Source of the DNA: a bacterium | Lineage (GTDB): Bacteria > Auribacterota > UBA3054 | Reading direction: 5' to 3' | Assembly: GCA_017649705.1 (NCBI GenBank) | Contig: JAGCGH010000150.1 | Coordinates: 1 to 49,331 of the forward strand | Length of the DNA: 49,331 nt | Notes under the pieces: generated by a model | What the model was told of the DNA's origin: nothing | What the model saw: the letters and a program-made list of their open reading frames with translations, nothing else | Databases searched by the model: none | Position numbers and translations under genes: made by a program | Part shown: positions 41,490 through 49,331 of the stretch, one piece after another | Layout of the letters: each line of letters opens with the position of its first letter | Position numbering within the stretch: the stretch's first letter is position 1

Positions 41490-42515
41490 ATGAGCCGCGA
41501 CATCGATTGGGGAAGCTTGGGCTTCGCTTACATGAAGACGGATTATCGTTACGTTTCTTACTTCAAGGACGGGAAGTGGGACGAAGGCAAGCTTATTGGC
41601 GACGACATGATCACGCTGAACGAGTGCGCCTGCGTCTTCCAGTACTGCCAGGCCTGCTTCGAGGGTTTAAAGGCCTACACCACCAAGGACGGCAGGATAG
41701 TCAGCTTCAGGCCCGACCTGAACGCCGAGAGGATGGCAGAGAGCGCCAGGCGCCTAGTTATGCCTCCTTTTCCCGAAAAACGCTTTATAGAGGCTGTGAG
41801 GGCCCTTGTCAAGGCCAACAAGGACTTCGTCCCGCCCTTTGGCAGCGGCGCGACTCTTTATATCCGTCCCTTCATGATCGGCTCCAACTCCGTAATAGGC
41901 GTGAAGCCGGCTGACGAGTTCGAGTTCAGGATGTTCTGCACGCCGGTGGGACCTTACTTCAAGGGCGGCGCCAAGCCCATCGTCATCAGAGTCTGCGACT
42001 ACGACCGCGCGGCCCCGAGAGGCACCGGACACATCAAGGCCGGGCTTAACTACGCCATGAGCCTCTACGCCGGCATGGAAGCCCATGCGGAAGGCTATGC
42101 CGAGAACATGTACCTTGACCCCGCCACCAGGACGAAAGTCGAGGAGACCGGCGGCGCCAACTTTATCTTCATCACCAAGGACGGCAAGTTCGTGACGCCG
42201 AAGTCCGACAGCATCCTGCCCTCTATTACCCGCCGCTCCCTTATGGTCGTGGCTGAGAAATACCTCGGCATGAAGGTGGAGCAGAGGGAAGTGACCTTGG
42301 CGGAAGTTCCCGAGTTCGCGGAATGCGGCCTGTGCGGCACCGCGGCGGTCATCTCCCCGGTGGGCAAGATCGTGGATCACGGCAAAGAGATCGCCTTCCC
42401 CAGCGGTATGGAGAAGATGGGTCCCTGGACGCAGAAACTCTACGATACGCTTACGGGCATCCAGATGGGCGTAATAGAGGGCCCCGAGGGCTGGGTGGAC
42501 ACCATCATAGGGTAA
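41490..42515 (+). CDS. ilvE: Branched-chain amino acid aminotransferase
   Basis: IlvE is the PLP-dependent enzyme that makes or breaks leucine, isoleucine and valine by transfer of the amino group to or from 2-oxoglutarate, in the cytoplasm. The 341 residues match the class IV (BCAT) family: QACFEGLKAYTTKDGRIVSF, ARRLVMPPF, TLYIRPFMIGS, the PLP lysine in GTGHIKAGLNYAMS, EETGGANFIF, SILPSITRRSL and CGTAAVISPVG. The length is typical. It is a single-gene unit with its own strong promoter. Its 3' end is the last GC-rich coding sequence before the AT-rich block, and the downstream convergent gene ends 34 bases away with no evident terminator between. Confidence 0.95.
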   Translation: MSRDIDWGSLGFAYMKTDYRYVSYFKDGKWDEGKLIGDDMITLNECACVFQYCQACFEGLKAYTTKDGRIVSFRPDLNAERMAESARRLVMPPFPEKRFIEAVRALVKANKDFVPPFGSGATLYIRPFMIGSNSVIGVKPADEFEFRMFCTPVGPYFKGGAKPIVIRVCDYDRAAPRGTGHIKAGLNYAMSLYAGMEAHAEGYAENMYLDPATRTKVEETGGANFIFITKDGKFVTPKSDSILPSITRRSLMVVAEKYLGMKVEQREVTLAEVPEFAECGLCGTAAVISPVGKIVDHGKEIAFPSGMEKMGPWTQKLYDTLTGIQMGVIEGPEGWVDTIIG

Positions 42516-42549
42516 AATTCGCCGATTTATTATTAAATCTTGACTCTAT

Positions 42550-43461
42550 CTAAGGCGTTTTAGGTGGCAATATTTCCGGTGCGGCAGTAATAAGTTTTTG
42601 CCGTTCGTTGATTGCCATTGAAAAAACTGTTAGTCGCTCTTCATTAGAAGACTGTCTCAGTGCTAAGTTTGTCAGAGCATGATAATAGTCTACTAATGTT
42701 TGAGGATGTTTAGAATCGGCAAGCATGGATATGATGGGAAGAGACCTCGCTATTATTTTTTCCGAAGCATCTGCGTTTTTTTCTAACCATTCGCAGGCTC
42801 TAGCCATTTTTTTAGTTATTTCATCTTTTGATGTGATAATTGCAGCCAGTTTAAGCTCCTCATAAAGTGTTCCGCCTGCCCCTACATATTCCTTTATGAA
42901 ATCGTCTAACTCACCGCACGTCTCAGGGTCTTTTTTTGCATAATCTATTAGTTGCGTAACGGCGATATAATCTTTAGGATCGTATAAAATAACTTGCTTT
43001 TGTATATCAATAGCTTTGCTGGTGTCACCTAAATGGCTATAATATCGGCGCAATATTTGATAAATTTGCTTATACGAGGTGAGCCCTCTTCCTTCTGCTT
43101 TTTCTTTATGTTTCGAAAGCAGAGAGTTGACTTTCTGGGGAATTGTTTTATTATCAGAATTATCACAGACCCAATAATATAATTCCATTCCGTCCAAAAC
43201 CAAAGGCAATAATTCCTTGTCTTTCAGGACAACTGTGCTAAGGTTGTTATTTTTTCGGAGTTCTTTTATCATTCTTATTGCTTCTGCTCTTTTGTGACGT
43301 TTAGCTAGAACCTCGATATCTTGAAGCTTTAATCTTAAAGCATCGTTACTCACTATATTTTCAGAAACCAGCCAAACACTCGCGGATATATTTAGACCTT
43401 CTGACTTAAACGACGTCAGAGTGATTGCTGATAATAGCATAAAAAGTTTTATGTATTTCAT
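42550..43461 (-). CDS. Exported TPR-like protein of the AT-rich island
   Basis: The 303 residues start with a signal peptide (MKYIKLFMLLSAITLTSF) and continue with paired helices resembling TPR units: DIEVLAKRHKRAEAIRMIKE, QILRRYYSHLGDTSKAIDIQ, and DYYHALTNLALRQSSNEERL. A longer reading frame begins at 43512 but would overlap the preceding gene by 38 bases and bury the signal peptide, so 43461 is the better start. It is the last gene of the island operon and converges on ilvE. Function unknown; the role is probably in the periplasm. Confidence 0.72.
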   Translation of the reverse strand: MKYIKLFMLLSAITLTSFKSEGLNISASVWLVSENIVSNDALRLKLQDIEVLAKRHKRAEAIRMIKELRKNNNLSTVVLKDKELLPLVLDGMELYYWVCDNSDNKTIPQKVNSLLSKHKEKAEGRGLTSYKQIYQILRRYYSHLGDTSKAIDIQKQVILYDPKDYIAVTQLIDYAKKDPETCGELDDFIKEYVGAGGTLYEELKLAAIITSKDEITKKMARACEWLEKNADASEKIIARSLPIISMLADSKHPQTLVDYYHALTNLALRQSSNEERLTVFSMAINERQKLITAAPEILPPKTP

Positions 43462-43474
43462 GAGTGCTTTATCC

Positions 43475-44713
43475 CTATTTGTTAACTTTATATTTTTTAT
43501 AATCGTTTTCAACAGATGTTTTAAAAAAACAATTGTTGAGTACTCTGTTTGTCATTATGCCCTCAGGAAGTTGATCGATTTCAGGCCATTTTATAGTTAA
43601 AGCATCATAAAGGTCATTAAATTCAACGACCGCGTTTTCATTCGTAAGAGCCGCCACCACAGCATTGTGTTTATCTATAATGCTTAACTTATTTGTTGCG
43701 CAATAATTCCATAATGATTCGTTCCTAAAATCATTAGGCAAAATTTTAAGGATATCATTTGCTCTGGAAGCGAATCTTTGATCAAATGATATGGCTGTTT
43801 GAATATGTTTAATGCAATTTGTATAATCCTTCAGATTAATACAATAATCAGCGGCAAGGCTGTGTCGCAATCCTGCGAAAGTATCATGATCTATGCTTGG
43901 TACTTCAACAAAAATCAAAGCCAAGGCGCTTCTATAATCGTTTAAAAGCGCAGCTGATTGGGCGGCAGCAATATATGAATATGTTATGTAGGTCAAGCAA
44001 GTAGGGAAGGTAGGGACTTTTATAAAATGAATAAGCGCTTCTTGATTAGAAGATATAAAATTAATAGGAATGTCATTATCAAAAACACTTGCTAGCGTGC
44101 GTCCAAGGAAAAAATGTGACGCACCTCGCACAAAGCCATCTTTGTTTTCTGGTAGTAGGAAGAAATTAAAAACATTCTTAGCTTTCTCGAAATGGCTATT
44201 CCAAAATGTTCTTTCTGCGAGCCAGTACACTTTTCCTGGGAAACTGGACAGTTTCAAAAGATTCCGATATTTTTCGATATCGTACATCATGTCGTGGTCG
44301 TTTTCTAGTCTTTCTTGAAATTCCTCTACTGTTTTAAGCGATATGATCGTTTTTTGTACATTTATGCCAAACTGAGAACGCTGCCTATACGCAGCGCTCC
44401 AGTTATACTCAATAGATTTTTTAAGCAGGTGATAGTTGATTAAATTTTTTGCTTCCCAAATATACACATTTTCTTTTTTCTTTAGCTGCTTTTGCATTTT
44501 AAGAATAGCCTGCTCAGAGATTTTAAGATTAATACTCCTCTGTTTAATAAAAATATTACTTAATGATTCATAAGAAATATTTTCCGGGATCTTTGAATCT
44601 ATGTCGCTGTTTTCCAAAAAATCCCTCATATATTTGCGTGAAAACCATTCTTCTGACGCATGGATATTTCCGATGATTATCAAAGCAAATAAAGATATGA
44701 GCAATTTTTTCAT
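43475..44713 (-). CDS. Exported helical (TPR-like) protein of the AT-rich island
   Basis: The 412 residues begin with a signal peptide (MKKLLISLFALIIIGNIHAS). The remainder is mainly helical, Lys/Asn/Ile-rich, with TPR-like patches such as AERTFWNSHFEKAKNVFNFF, AAQSAALLNDYRSALALIFV and DYCINLKDYTNCIKHIQTAI. No enzyme motif is visible. It starts four bases after the stop of the preceding 394-residue gene with no obvious Shine-Dalgarno, so its translation is likely coupled. The paralogy with the next gene is limited to the repeat type. Function unknown. Confidence 0.72.
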   Translation of the reverse strand: MKKLLISLFALIIIGNIHASEEWFSRKYMRDFLENSDIDSKIPENISYESLSNIFIKQRSINLKISEQAILKMQKQLKKKENVYIWEAKNLINYHLLKKSIEYNWSAAYRQRSQFGINVQKTIISLKTVEEFQERLENDHDMMYDIEKYRNLLKLSSFPGKVYWLAERTFWNSHFEKAKNVFNFFLLPENKDGFVRGASHFFLGRTLASVFDNDIPINFISSNQEALIHFIKVPTFPTCLTYITYSYIAAAQSAALLNDYRSALALIFVEVPSIDHDTFAGLRHSLAADYCINLKDYTNCIKHIQTAISFDQRFASRANDILKILPNDFRNESLWNYCATNKLSIIDKHNAVVAALTNENAVVEFNDLYDALTIKWPEIDQLPEGIMTNRVLNNCFFKTSVENDYKKYKVNK

Positions 44714-44717
44714 TTAA

Positions 44718-45902
44718 TTAATCGGCCGGAGTCAGATATCGTGGATTGAAGTTAGTGCAGTTGCGATCAAGTTCGAAAGCCATCCTTGAAGTGAAATTTG
44801 AAATCTCATCCGGCAATTTATAGTACCAATAATCTGGAACAGCCGGCCTATTTGTATAATAAGATAGCATTTCACGGCTATAGGCTTGCATGTATTCCTT
44901 ATATGATTTATCTGTTCTTATCGTTTTATGGCCTAATGAACCTATACTAAAAATACCGTTTAATTCATTTACGTAGTTTGTGTCTGTTATTCTTAATTTG
45001 GCTGCTTCAAGTCCCTCACAAGCTGGAAGAGTATATTTGCTGCCATTAGAAGAATACCAGCTTGCGAATGTTTGATTAGTCAACCCTCCGTCTTCTAATT
45101 TTATTGCCAAAGCCTTTAAAACAGGATTTAGAGTATTATCACCCGAATCAATAGCCCCTTTTACCAATGGAATAGCAGAAATACCTAATTCGGATATTTC
45201 TTTTGCTAGACAATCCAGAACACCTTCACGAGGGTTTTGCCTAGCCTGTTCGTATTGCCAGCAAGTATAAAAATCATTCCAAATATTTGTGGCATATTTT
45301 CTGCCTTCATACCACCAATAAATATAAAAATTGCTTGGTGATGGCGGAGGCCAATGATGTTTTGCCCATATTTCTGTAATATACCAATCTTCTGATTTTG
45401 TAAGTAATTTAAGACTCTCCCTGATGTATCGTTTTGTTACGGCATAAATTTTGGCTTGTTTTTTAAAGACTTTACCCTTTGAACAAATGCCAATGGCTTC
45501 ACCATCTCTTTCATCAATCCAATTATCATAATATTCATAAAATTCATTTGTGCCGAAAGCTCCGGTCTCCAGAATTTGAAAAAGCAAAGGCAATAGAAAG
45601 GAAGGCGGAACACTTTTTATATTGAAATCTGCTTCGCAGGCAAGATTTTCGTTCCGATTTATGTCAACGTTAATATTTGTGAGCCCATTCTGATTCAAGT
45701 TAACATTTCCAAACCTAAGATTTGCCAATTCTGCATAATTTGATAAATTTGTGGTCCATAGCTCAAATGAAGCTTGTTTGCTCATGTCCCAAACATGAGG
45801 TTTTTGAGAGACATTTATTAGCCACCCCATAATTTCTTCTTGCGAATCTATGCAAAAAGCATTAATTGTAATTATTGAAATAATTAAAAAAATTTTTTTC
45901 AT
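44718..45902 (-). CDS. Exported Trp-rich protein of the AT-rich island
   Basis: The 394 residues start MKKIFLIISIITINAFCIDS, a signal sequence (possible lipobox-like Cys at residue 17 but with Phe before it, so lipidation is doubtful). A central part is unusually Trp/Tyr-rich (EIWAKHHWPPPSPSNFYIYW, WNDFYTCWQYEQ). The region DCLAKEISELGISAIPLVKG with NPVLKALAIKLEDGG may be HEAT-like. No known family is recognised. AGGGG six bases before the ATG is a plausible Shine-Dalgarno. It begins 14 bases after the broken gene upstream and is followed after four bases by the 412-residue gene. Confidence 0.7.
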   Translation of the reverse strand: MKKIFLIISIITINAFCIDSQEEIMGWLINVSQKPHVWDMSKQASFELWTTNLSNYAELANLRFGNVNLNQNGLTNINVDINRNENLACEADFNIKSVPPSFLLPLLFQILETGAFGTNEFYEYYDNWIDERDGEAIGICSKGKVFKKQAKIYAVTKRYIRESLKLLTKSEDWYITEIWAKHHWPPPSPSNFYIYWWYEGRKYATNIWNDFYTCWQYEQARQNPREGVLDCLAKEISELGISAIPLVKGAIDSGDNTLNPVLKALAIKLEDGGLTNQTFASWYSSNGSKYTLPACEGLEAAKLRITDTNYVNELNGIFSIGSLGHKTIRTDKSYKEYMQAYSREMLSYYTNRPAVPDYWYYKLPDEISNFTSRMAFELDRNCTNFNPRYLTPAD

Positions 45903-45916
45903 AATAACCCCTTACC

Positions 45917-47907
45917 TTATTTGTATGATCTATTTATTTCACCGGCATAATCGCTTATTTGGTTGTGAAGATGCAAAATTACTCCTAGATCACCCAGTTT
46001 GCTTGCAAATATTTCCCACTCAATTGGAATGTGTGTCGGTTGCTTGTATTCTTCCGTTCTTAGCGAATTAGCTTTTCTGGCTGCATGATAATATGAATAG
46101 CAAATAATAATTCTACTTCTGTCATTGTTTTGACATTTTGTTAAATTTATATTACCATTCGATTTTTTCCATAGGTTATGGGTGAAAAATGCGTCGATCT
46201 CATCTTGCACATTTGCATTTTTAAAGTCATTCATTTTTACGAAATATTGATACAAAATTTTATTAATATTACTTCGTTGATCATTTAAAAATCCGGGTAT
46301 ATTATCTTTAAAGTATTCGTTGTATCCTAGAAGAATAGTAAAATCTCCATTTTCGTCTTGCTGAGGGTCGGTTGGATAAAAATTTTCTTCCCCAAATCTA
46401 TCATAAGCGGCTGCGATTATCTCATCGTATTTATTGGGTTTGATTGAGAATTTAGCAGAAAGAATAAAATTGTCTTTTGTCTCGGTGGGAAGTGGAACGG
46501 ATATATCTCCAAGAGGGAATGGATTTGCGCGAAACGATCCGATATATTTATTATCAATATTCATTGCTGGTCTTATGTTTTCGCCGTTTTGGAAATCAAC
46601 TTTTTTAAATACTTCAAGATATGGGTCTACAGCGAATGCATAACAATTGTAATTAAAATCGGCTGGCCTTATAAGACACCATTCGCAATCAATAATATTT
46701 TTACATTGATTCTATACTTCCTTCTTTCGGTTTTTGTTGGTTGAGTTTTTGAATCACCTACTGAGCAAGTAGCGTATTTAATTTTCTTTTGGATATTCTT
46801 TACGGTTATGGTTATTTCTCCTTCTGCGTCATAGGCTATTCCTTCAACATAAATAGGATGACCTAAAATTTCGCTGTTACTGCCATTGGAATTTAATGTC
46901 CATTCCCCAATTTTATCATCTCCCCCTAAAAGAAGATCACTTTCTTCTTGCCTGCTTTGATTTTTCCATACTCTAAGACAATCAGGCACTTCTATGCGTA
47001 TTTTTTCTCCTTGAAGGCTTTCGGCTCCGTCTGCTTTGCTAATGCTGATTTCTAATTCGCAAAGATCATCGTCTATGCTATCATTTTCAAAAACTTTTTG
47101 GAGATAATCCCAACCACAATTTCCTTTATCATCTTCTTCGGCAGATCCATCGTCATCATCTACATTAAAGTGGATAAAAACGCAACGGTCGTCCGTTATA
47201 TATGGATTTGTATGTATCATTTTCTGAATATCTGGTATGTAGGTTCCGCTATAATCTTTCCTTTTGACGGTTAAGAGATAGCTTTGATCCAGAACATTGA
47301 TGATTTTGGGATTTGCGTTAACTTCTACTCCGCTAACATTGGCTTTGCAGTTTAGAATTATAGCATCAGTTGACGTATTGGAAAAATTTAATGGATATGT
47401 GTCTCCTGTAGATGTGTGTGTCAAACCATTGTCTTCCCATGTCCATATATACGTTGCACCAATGCTGTTAAGATTACCATGGTGCTCTGGGTAATAAATG
47501 TGAGTTGAGTCTCTTAGAACTTCTTCGTCTCCGATTATGTCTATTGTTATTTGCGGCGCTTCCCACTTAACTGTTACAAGATTTGAAAATATTGTTTTCT
47601 CTACTCCAGGTTCTTCGGTGTATCTTGCACTGCATCTTACTGTAACTTCAACCGGGTACCCAGTTGATGGTTTTTCATTTCCGTTGAAATCAATGGTGAC
47701 CCTATTACCATTAGGTGTTTTAGTAGCATCGCCGGTTACTATCCAACTATATCCTATAAGGCCGTCCCCAATAAATGTTGCCTCGCAAACTGCTGAAGGC
47801 GGGATAAAATCTTCCATGGAAACATTTCCGCTAAGTGTCAAACTAACATTTTAATTAGCTAAACACAAAGAACTGAGAATGAAAATAAAAAGCAAAACTT
47901 TTTTCAT
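45917..47907 (-). pseudogene. Secreted Ig-like plus cysteine-hydrolase-like protein, broken by a stop and a frameshift
   Basis: Read on the minus strand from ATG 47907, the frame encodes a signal peptide (MKKVLLFIFILSSLCLAN), then TAA (47853-47851), then continues open in the same frame (NVSLTLSGNVSMEDF) for about 390 residues of Ig/PKD-like beta domains. It then hits a stop at 46669. One extra A in the A5 tract (T5 at 46698-46702 on the plus strand) would join the frame to the downstream part: NVK-NIIDCEWCLIRPADFNY, running through MNIDNKYIGSFRANPF to the stop at 45917. The downstream part contains NCYAFA, then YYHAARKAN and FASKLGDLGVILHLH, resembling a recalled family with NCxAxA, HxAR and SKLG...IxH motifs (DUF7689 type, uncertain), possibly a papain-like hydrolase. 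Restored, it would be about 663 residues. It heads the island operon. Confidence 0.75.
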
Positions 47908-47935
47908 AGGAATACCATTAAATTTAATCACATTC

Positions 47936-47964
47936 ATTTTAGCATTTTACACTCATGGAGGCAA
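47936..47964 (-). promoter_or_regulatory. Promoter of the AT-rich island operon
   Basis: On the minus strand TTGCCT (47964-47959), 17-base spacer, extended -10 TGC-TAAAAT (47944-47936). The ATG of the broken first gene is at 47907. No Shine-Dalgarno is obvious before it. Confidence 0.5.
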
Positions 47965-47999
47965 TCAAAAATATCAGTGATTACTCTTCTATAGGAACG

Positions 48000-48028
48000 A
48001 AAGAGCGGGCTTTGCGGCCCGCTCTTTT
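48000..48028. terminator. Terminator hairpin near the right end of the island
   Basis: Stem GAGCGGGC (48003-48010) / GCCCGCTC (48017-48024), extended by A:T pairs, loop TTTGCG. The plus strand has TTTTGTTTT after it; the minus strand has only TTTCGTT. The minus-strand PEP-CTERM gene ends 26 bases before it, so it probably ends that gene, with modest strength. Confidence 0.7.
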
Positions 48029-48049
48029 GTTTTGCTTGCGGAATATTGC

Positions 48050-49331
48050 TCAGCTTCTCTTTTTGAGGAGCAGGAGAGCAAGCAGGAGCGCTATGACCGT
48101 CGGCTCGGGCAGGCTCCTGTCGCAGACTATGAGGTTGTCCACCCAGACGCCAACTTCATCGTCCTCCTCCAGATTAAAGGCCGTAAGTACCAGCTCGTCC
48201 AGGGGCAGGCCGTCGTAAGCGGGATTCAGCACGATCTCGCCCTCATAGAAGTTGGTGGTAAAGTCGTTCAGGGTGAGGCTGACGGCGCAGGAAGCGGCCA
48301 GGTCAGTGTCGAGAATGAAGGAGAGATCGTTCCACTGCTCCAGAGGAGCCTCGCAGAGCTTGTAATCCGGGTCATTGTAGCTCGTGTGGTAAACAAAGGC
48401 GTTCTTGCTCTTTTTGGGCTCGTAGACCACGTAGACTTGCAGGTTGCCGTCGCCGCCCTTCTTCCTGTTCTTCGCGGTCACTTCCATAAGGTAAGGCTTC
48501 CTCCTGTCTTCCATGAAGAAGCGCAGGCTGGTCCTGTAGGGAGTCTCGGCGGGCACGAGCATGGTGGAGGAGGCGCTGGAGTCGTAGGGGAAGAAGAGGC
48601 ACTGCAGCCCGTCCTTAATGGCCACGCTGGGAGCGGCCGTTCCCCAGGTGTAGGCGCTCCAGGTGTCCTGACCACTGAGGAAGCCGGGTTCGTAGCCTGT
48701 GCCCTCGAATTCCGAGGTGTAGAACCAGCCGCCCTGGGAGAAGGTGAGGTAGCATGAGAGGCTGCCGGAACTTGAGCCGTCCACCGCGGAGTAGTCCATA
48801 ATGAGGTAGGCGCGGTGGAAACCTTCGTCGACGGAGGCGCGGTCCAATTTTATGATGACCGTTCCGTTCCCGGAGCCGGTGCCGTGATCGTTGACCACCG
48901 AGAGGCCTTTCTTGTCGCCGCTGAATCTTAAGGTGTAATTGAAATCAACGCTTCCCAGATTCGAGATCTTGTTCGTAAGTGCGCTGAGCTGGCCGCCGAA
49001 ATTCATGGCGGCGGTCCAGATGGGCAGGGCGGCCTCGGGCCTGTCGATCTGCTCGACCAGAATGTTGTCCAGGTAGAGGGCGGCGTCCTCGGTCTCGCTT
49101 CCGCCGCAGGTGACGTCGAAGTACTCGTAGCGCTCGACCGGATTGACGCGGTCGTTGGGAGCGTTCCAGAGCGTCATGCCTTCCGCGTAATTCGTGGTGA
49201 AGCTGCCGAAGGTCACGCTGGTCAGCTTGTAGGCCTTATAATCCAATGTGAAGGAGAAGGGGACCCATTCGTCCAGATATTCGGCGTGCTCTCCCGCCAG
49301 GGTGTAGGTGTCGCCCTCGTTCAACCTGTAG
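48050..49331 (-). CDS. C-terminal part of a modular jelly-roll/BACON-like PEP-CTERM protein (runs off the window)
   Basis: At least 426 residues are visible; the frame is open to the window edge, so the N-terminus and signal peptide lie outside. The visible part ends one module (RLNEGDTYTLAG, WVPFSFTLDYKAYKLTSVTF, ALYLDNILVEQI), then a BACON-like Ig domain (VDFNYTLRFSGDKKGLSVVN, FHRAYLIMDYSAVDG), then a last module opening WFYTSEFEGTGYEPGFLSGQ. It ends LPEPTVIALLLALLLLKKRS, a PEP-CTERM tail. It is a paralogue of the 1,467- and 869-residue proteins, on the opposite strand, and closes the region to the right of the AT-rich island. The role is presumably at the cell surface. Confidence 0.85.
   Translation of the reverse strand, partial: YRLNEGDTYTLAGEHAEYLDEWVPFSFTLDYKAYKLTSVTFGSFTTNYAEGMTLWNAPNDRVNPVERYEYFDVTCGGSETEDAALYLDNILVEQIDRPEAALPIWTAAMNFGGQLSALTNKISNLGSVDFNYTLRFSGDKKGLSVVNDHGTGSGNGTVIIKLDRASVDEGFHRAYLIMDYSAVDGSSSGSLSCYLTFSQGGWFYTSEFEGTGYEPGFLSGQDTWSAYTWGTAAPSVAIKDGLQCLFFPYDSSASSTMLVPAETPYRTSLRFFMEDRRKPYLMEVTAKNRKKGGDGNLQVYVVYEPKKSKNAFVYHTSYNDPDYKLCEAPLEQWNDLSFILDTDLAASCAVSLTLNDFTTNFYEGEIVLNPAYDGLPLDELVLTAFNLEEDDEVGVWVDNLIVCDRSLPEPTVIALLLALLLLKKRS

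Larger units (their letters stand above)
42516..47985. other. AT-rich four-gene accessory block
   Basis: The base composition drops sharply from ilvE onward: sample lines at 44041 and 45121 have 18 and 23 G+C of 60, compared with 40 of 60 at 12001 in mutL. All four genes are on the minus strand, 4-14 bases apart, with signal peptides and A/T-ending codons. GC returns near 48000, at the hairpin before the modular protein gene. No transposase, integrase, tRNA or flanking direct repeat was found. Acquisition by transfer is an inference. Confidence 0.7.

Noticed and set aside
45917-46564. A separate 215-residue gene starting at ATG 46564
   Set aside because: The same frame stays open for some 55 codons upstream of this ATG and can be joined to the preceding frame by one base, so it is the 3' part of a broken gene.
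46669-47841. A separate 390-residue gene with a TTG start at 47841
   Set aside because: A signal peptide lies in the same frame just upstream, separated only by one TAA, so the TTG is not a natural start.
42516-47985. The AT-rich block as a prophage or transposon
   Set aside because: No transposase, integrase, phage structural gene, terminal inverted repeat or tRNA was found.

Overview
The window reads as a chromosomal segment of a GC-rich, Gram-negative bacterium. The best guess is the Lentisphaerota/Verrucomicrobiota part of the PVC superphylum. That placement is an inference from several secreted proteins with PEP-CTERM tails, modular jelly-roll/BACON-like surface proteins, a bacterial XPB helicase with a partner protein, and NfnAB. 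No rRNA gene or other phylogenetic marker was available to test it. I saw no tRNA, rRNA, CRISPR array, transposase, integrase or replication origin. No gene-free stretch exceeds about 300 bases.

Left part, 1-17.6 kb, housekeeping. The tail of a probable Gfo/Idh/MocA oxidoreductase ends in a strong terminator. A large membrane-anchored protein (192-3236, minus) is divergent from a plus-strand operon: uvrD/pcrA, a DUF362 ferredoxin-like protein, a PyrK-like flavoprotein, an O-antigen-ligase-like membrane protein, and hisI. An exported protein (minus) shares a promoter region with a second plus-strand operon: HAD phosphatase, mutL (endonuclease-type), a zinc-ribbon membrane protein, nfnA, nfnB, a short MDR-like protein and a lipoprotein. 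That operon ends in a bidirectional terminator.

Middle, 17.6-28.6 kb. A DUF805 protein is followed by a seven-gene minus-strand operon with 4-8 base overlaps or very short gaps: rpoN (sigma-54), exported TPR protein, SpoU-type RNA methyltransferase, a 68-residue unknown protein, a helicase-associated protein, an XPB-like helicase and a polytopic membrane protein. A divergent NarL-type response regulator follows, then an esterase/murB pair.

Right part, 28.6-49.3 kb, cell surface and accessory. Here lie a secreted PEP-CTERM protein of an unrecognised family, a tandem pair of paralogous secreted proteins (589 and 594 residues), a 1,467-residue five-module jelly-roll/BACON-like PEP-CTERM protein, an 869-residue three-module relative, ilvE, a strikingly AT-rich four-gene island of secreted proteins (about 42.5-47.95 kb, minus), and the C-terminal part of a third modular PEP-CTERM protein running off the window edge.

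Main observations. (1) The AT-rich island is led by a gene that looks like one open frame broken twice: an in-frame TAA exactly after the signal peptide and a one-base frameshift in an A5 tract. Its C-terminus carries a Cys...His layout suggestive of a cysteine hydrolase. (2) Ten promoters share an extended -10 element (TGN-TAWAAT), and several lie so close to the start codon that leaderless mRNAs are predicted. (3) The rpoN-to-XPB operon couples DNA helicase, RNA methylation and sigma-54 genes with an unknown 68-residue protein between them. (4) The tandem 589/594 pair and the modular surface proteins look like undescribed secreted families.
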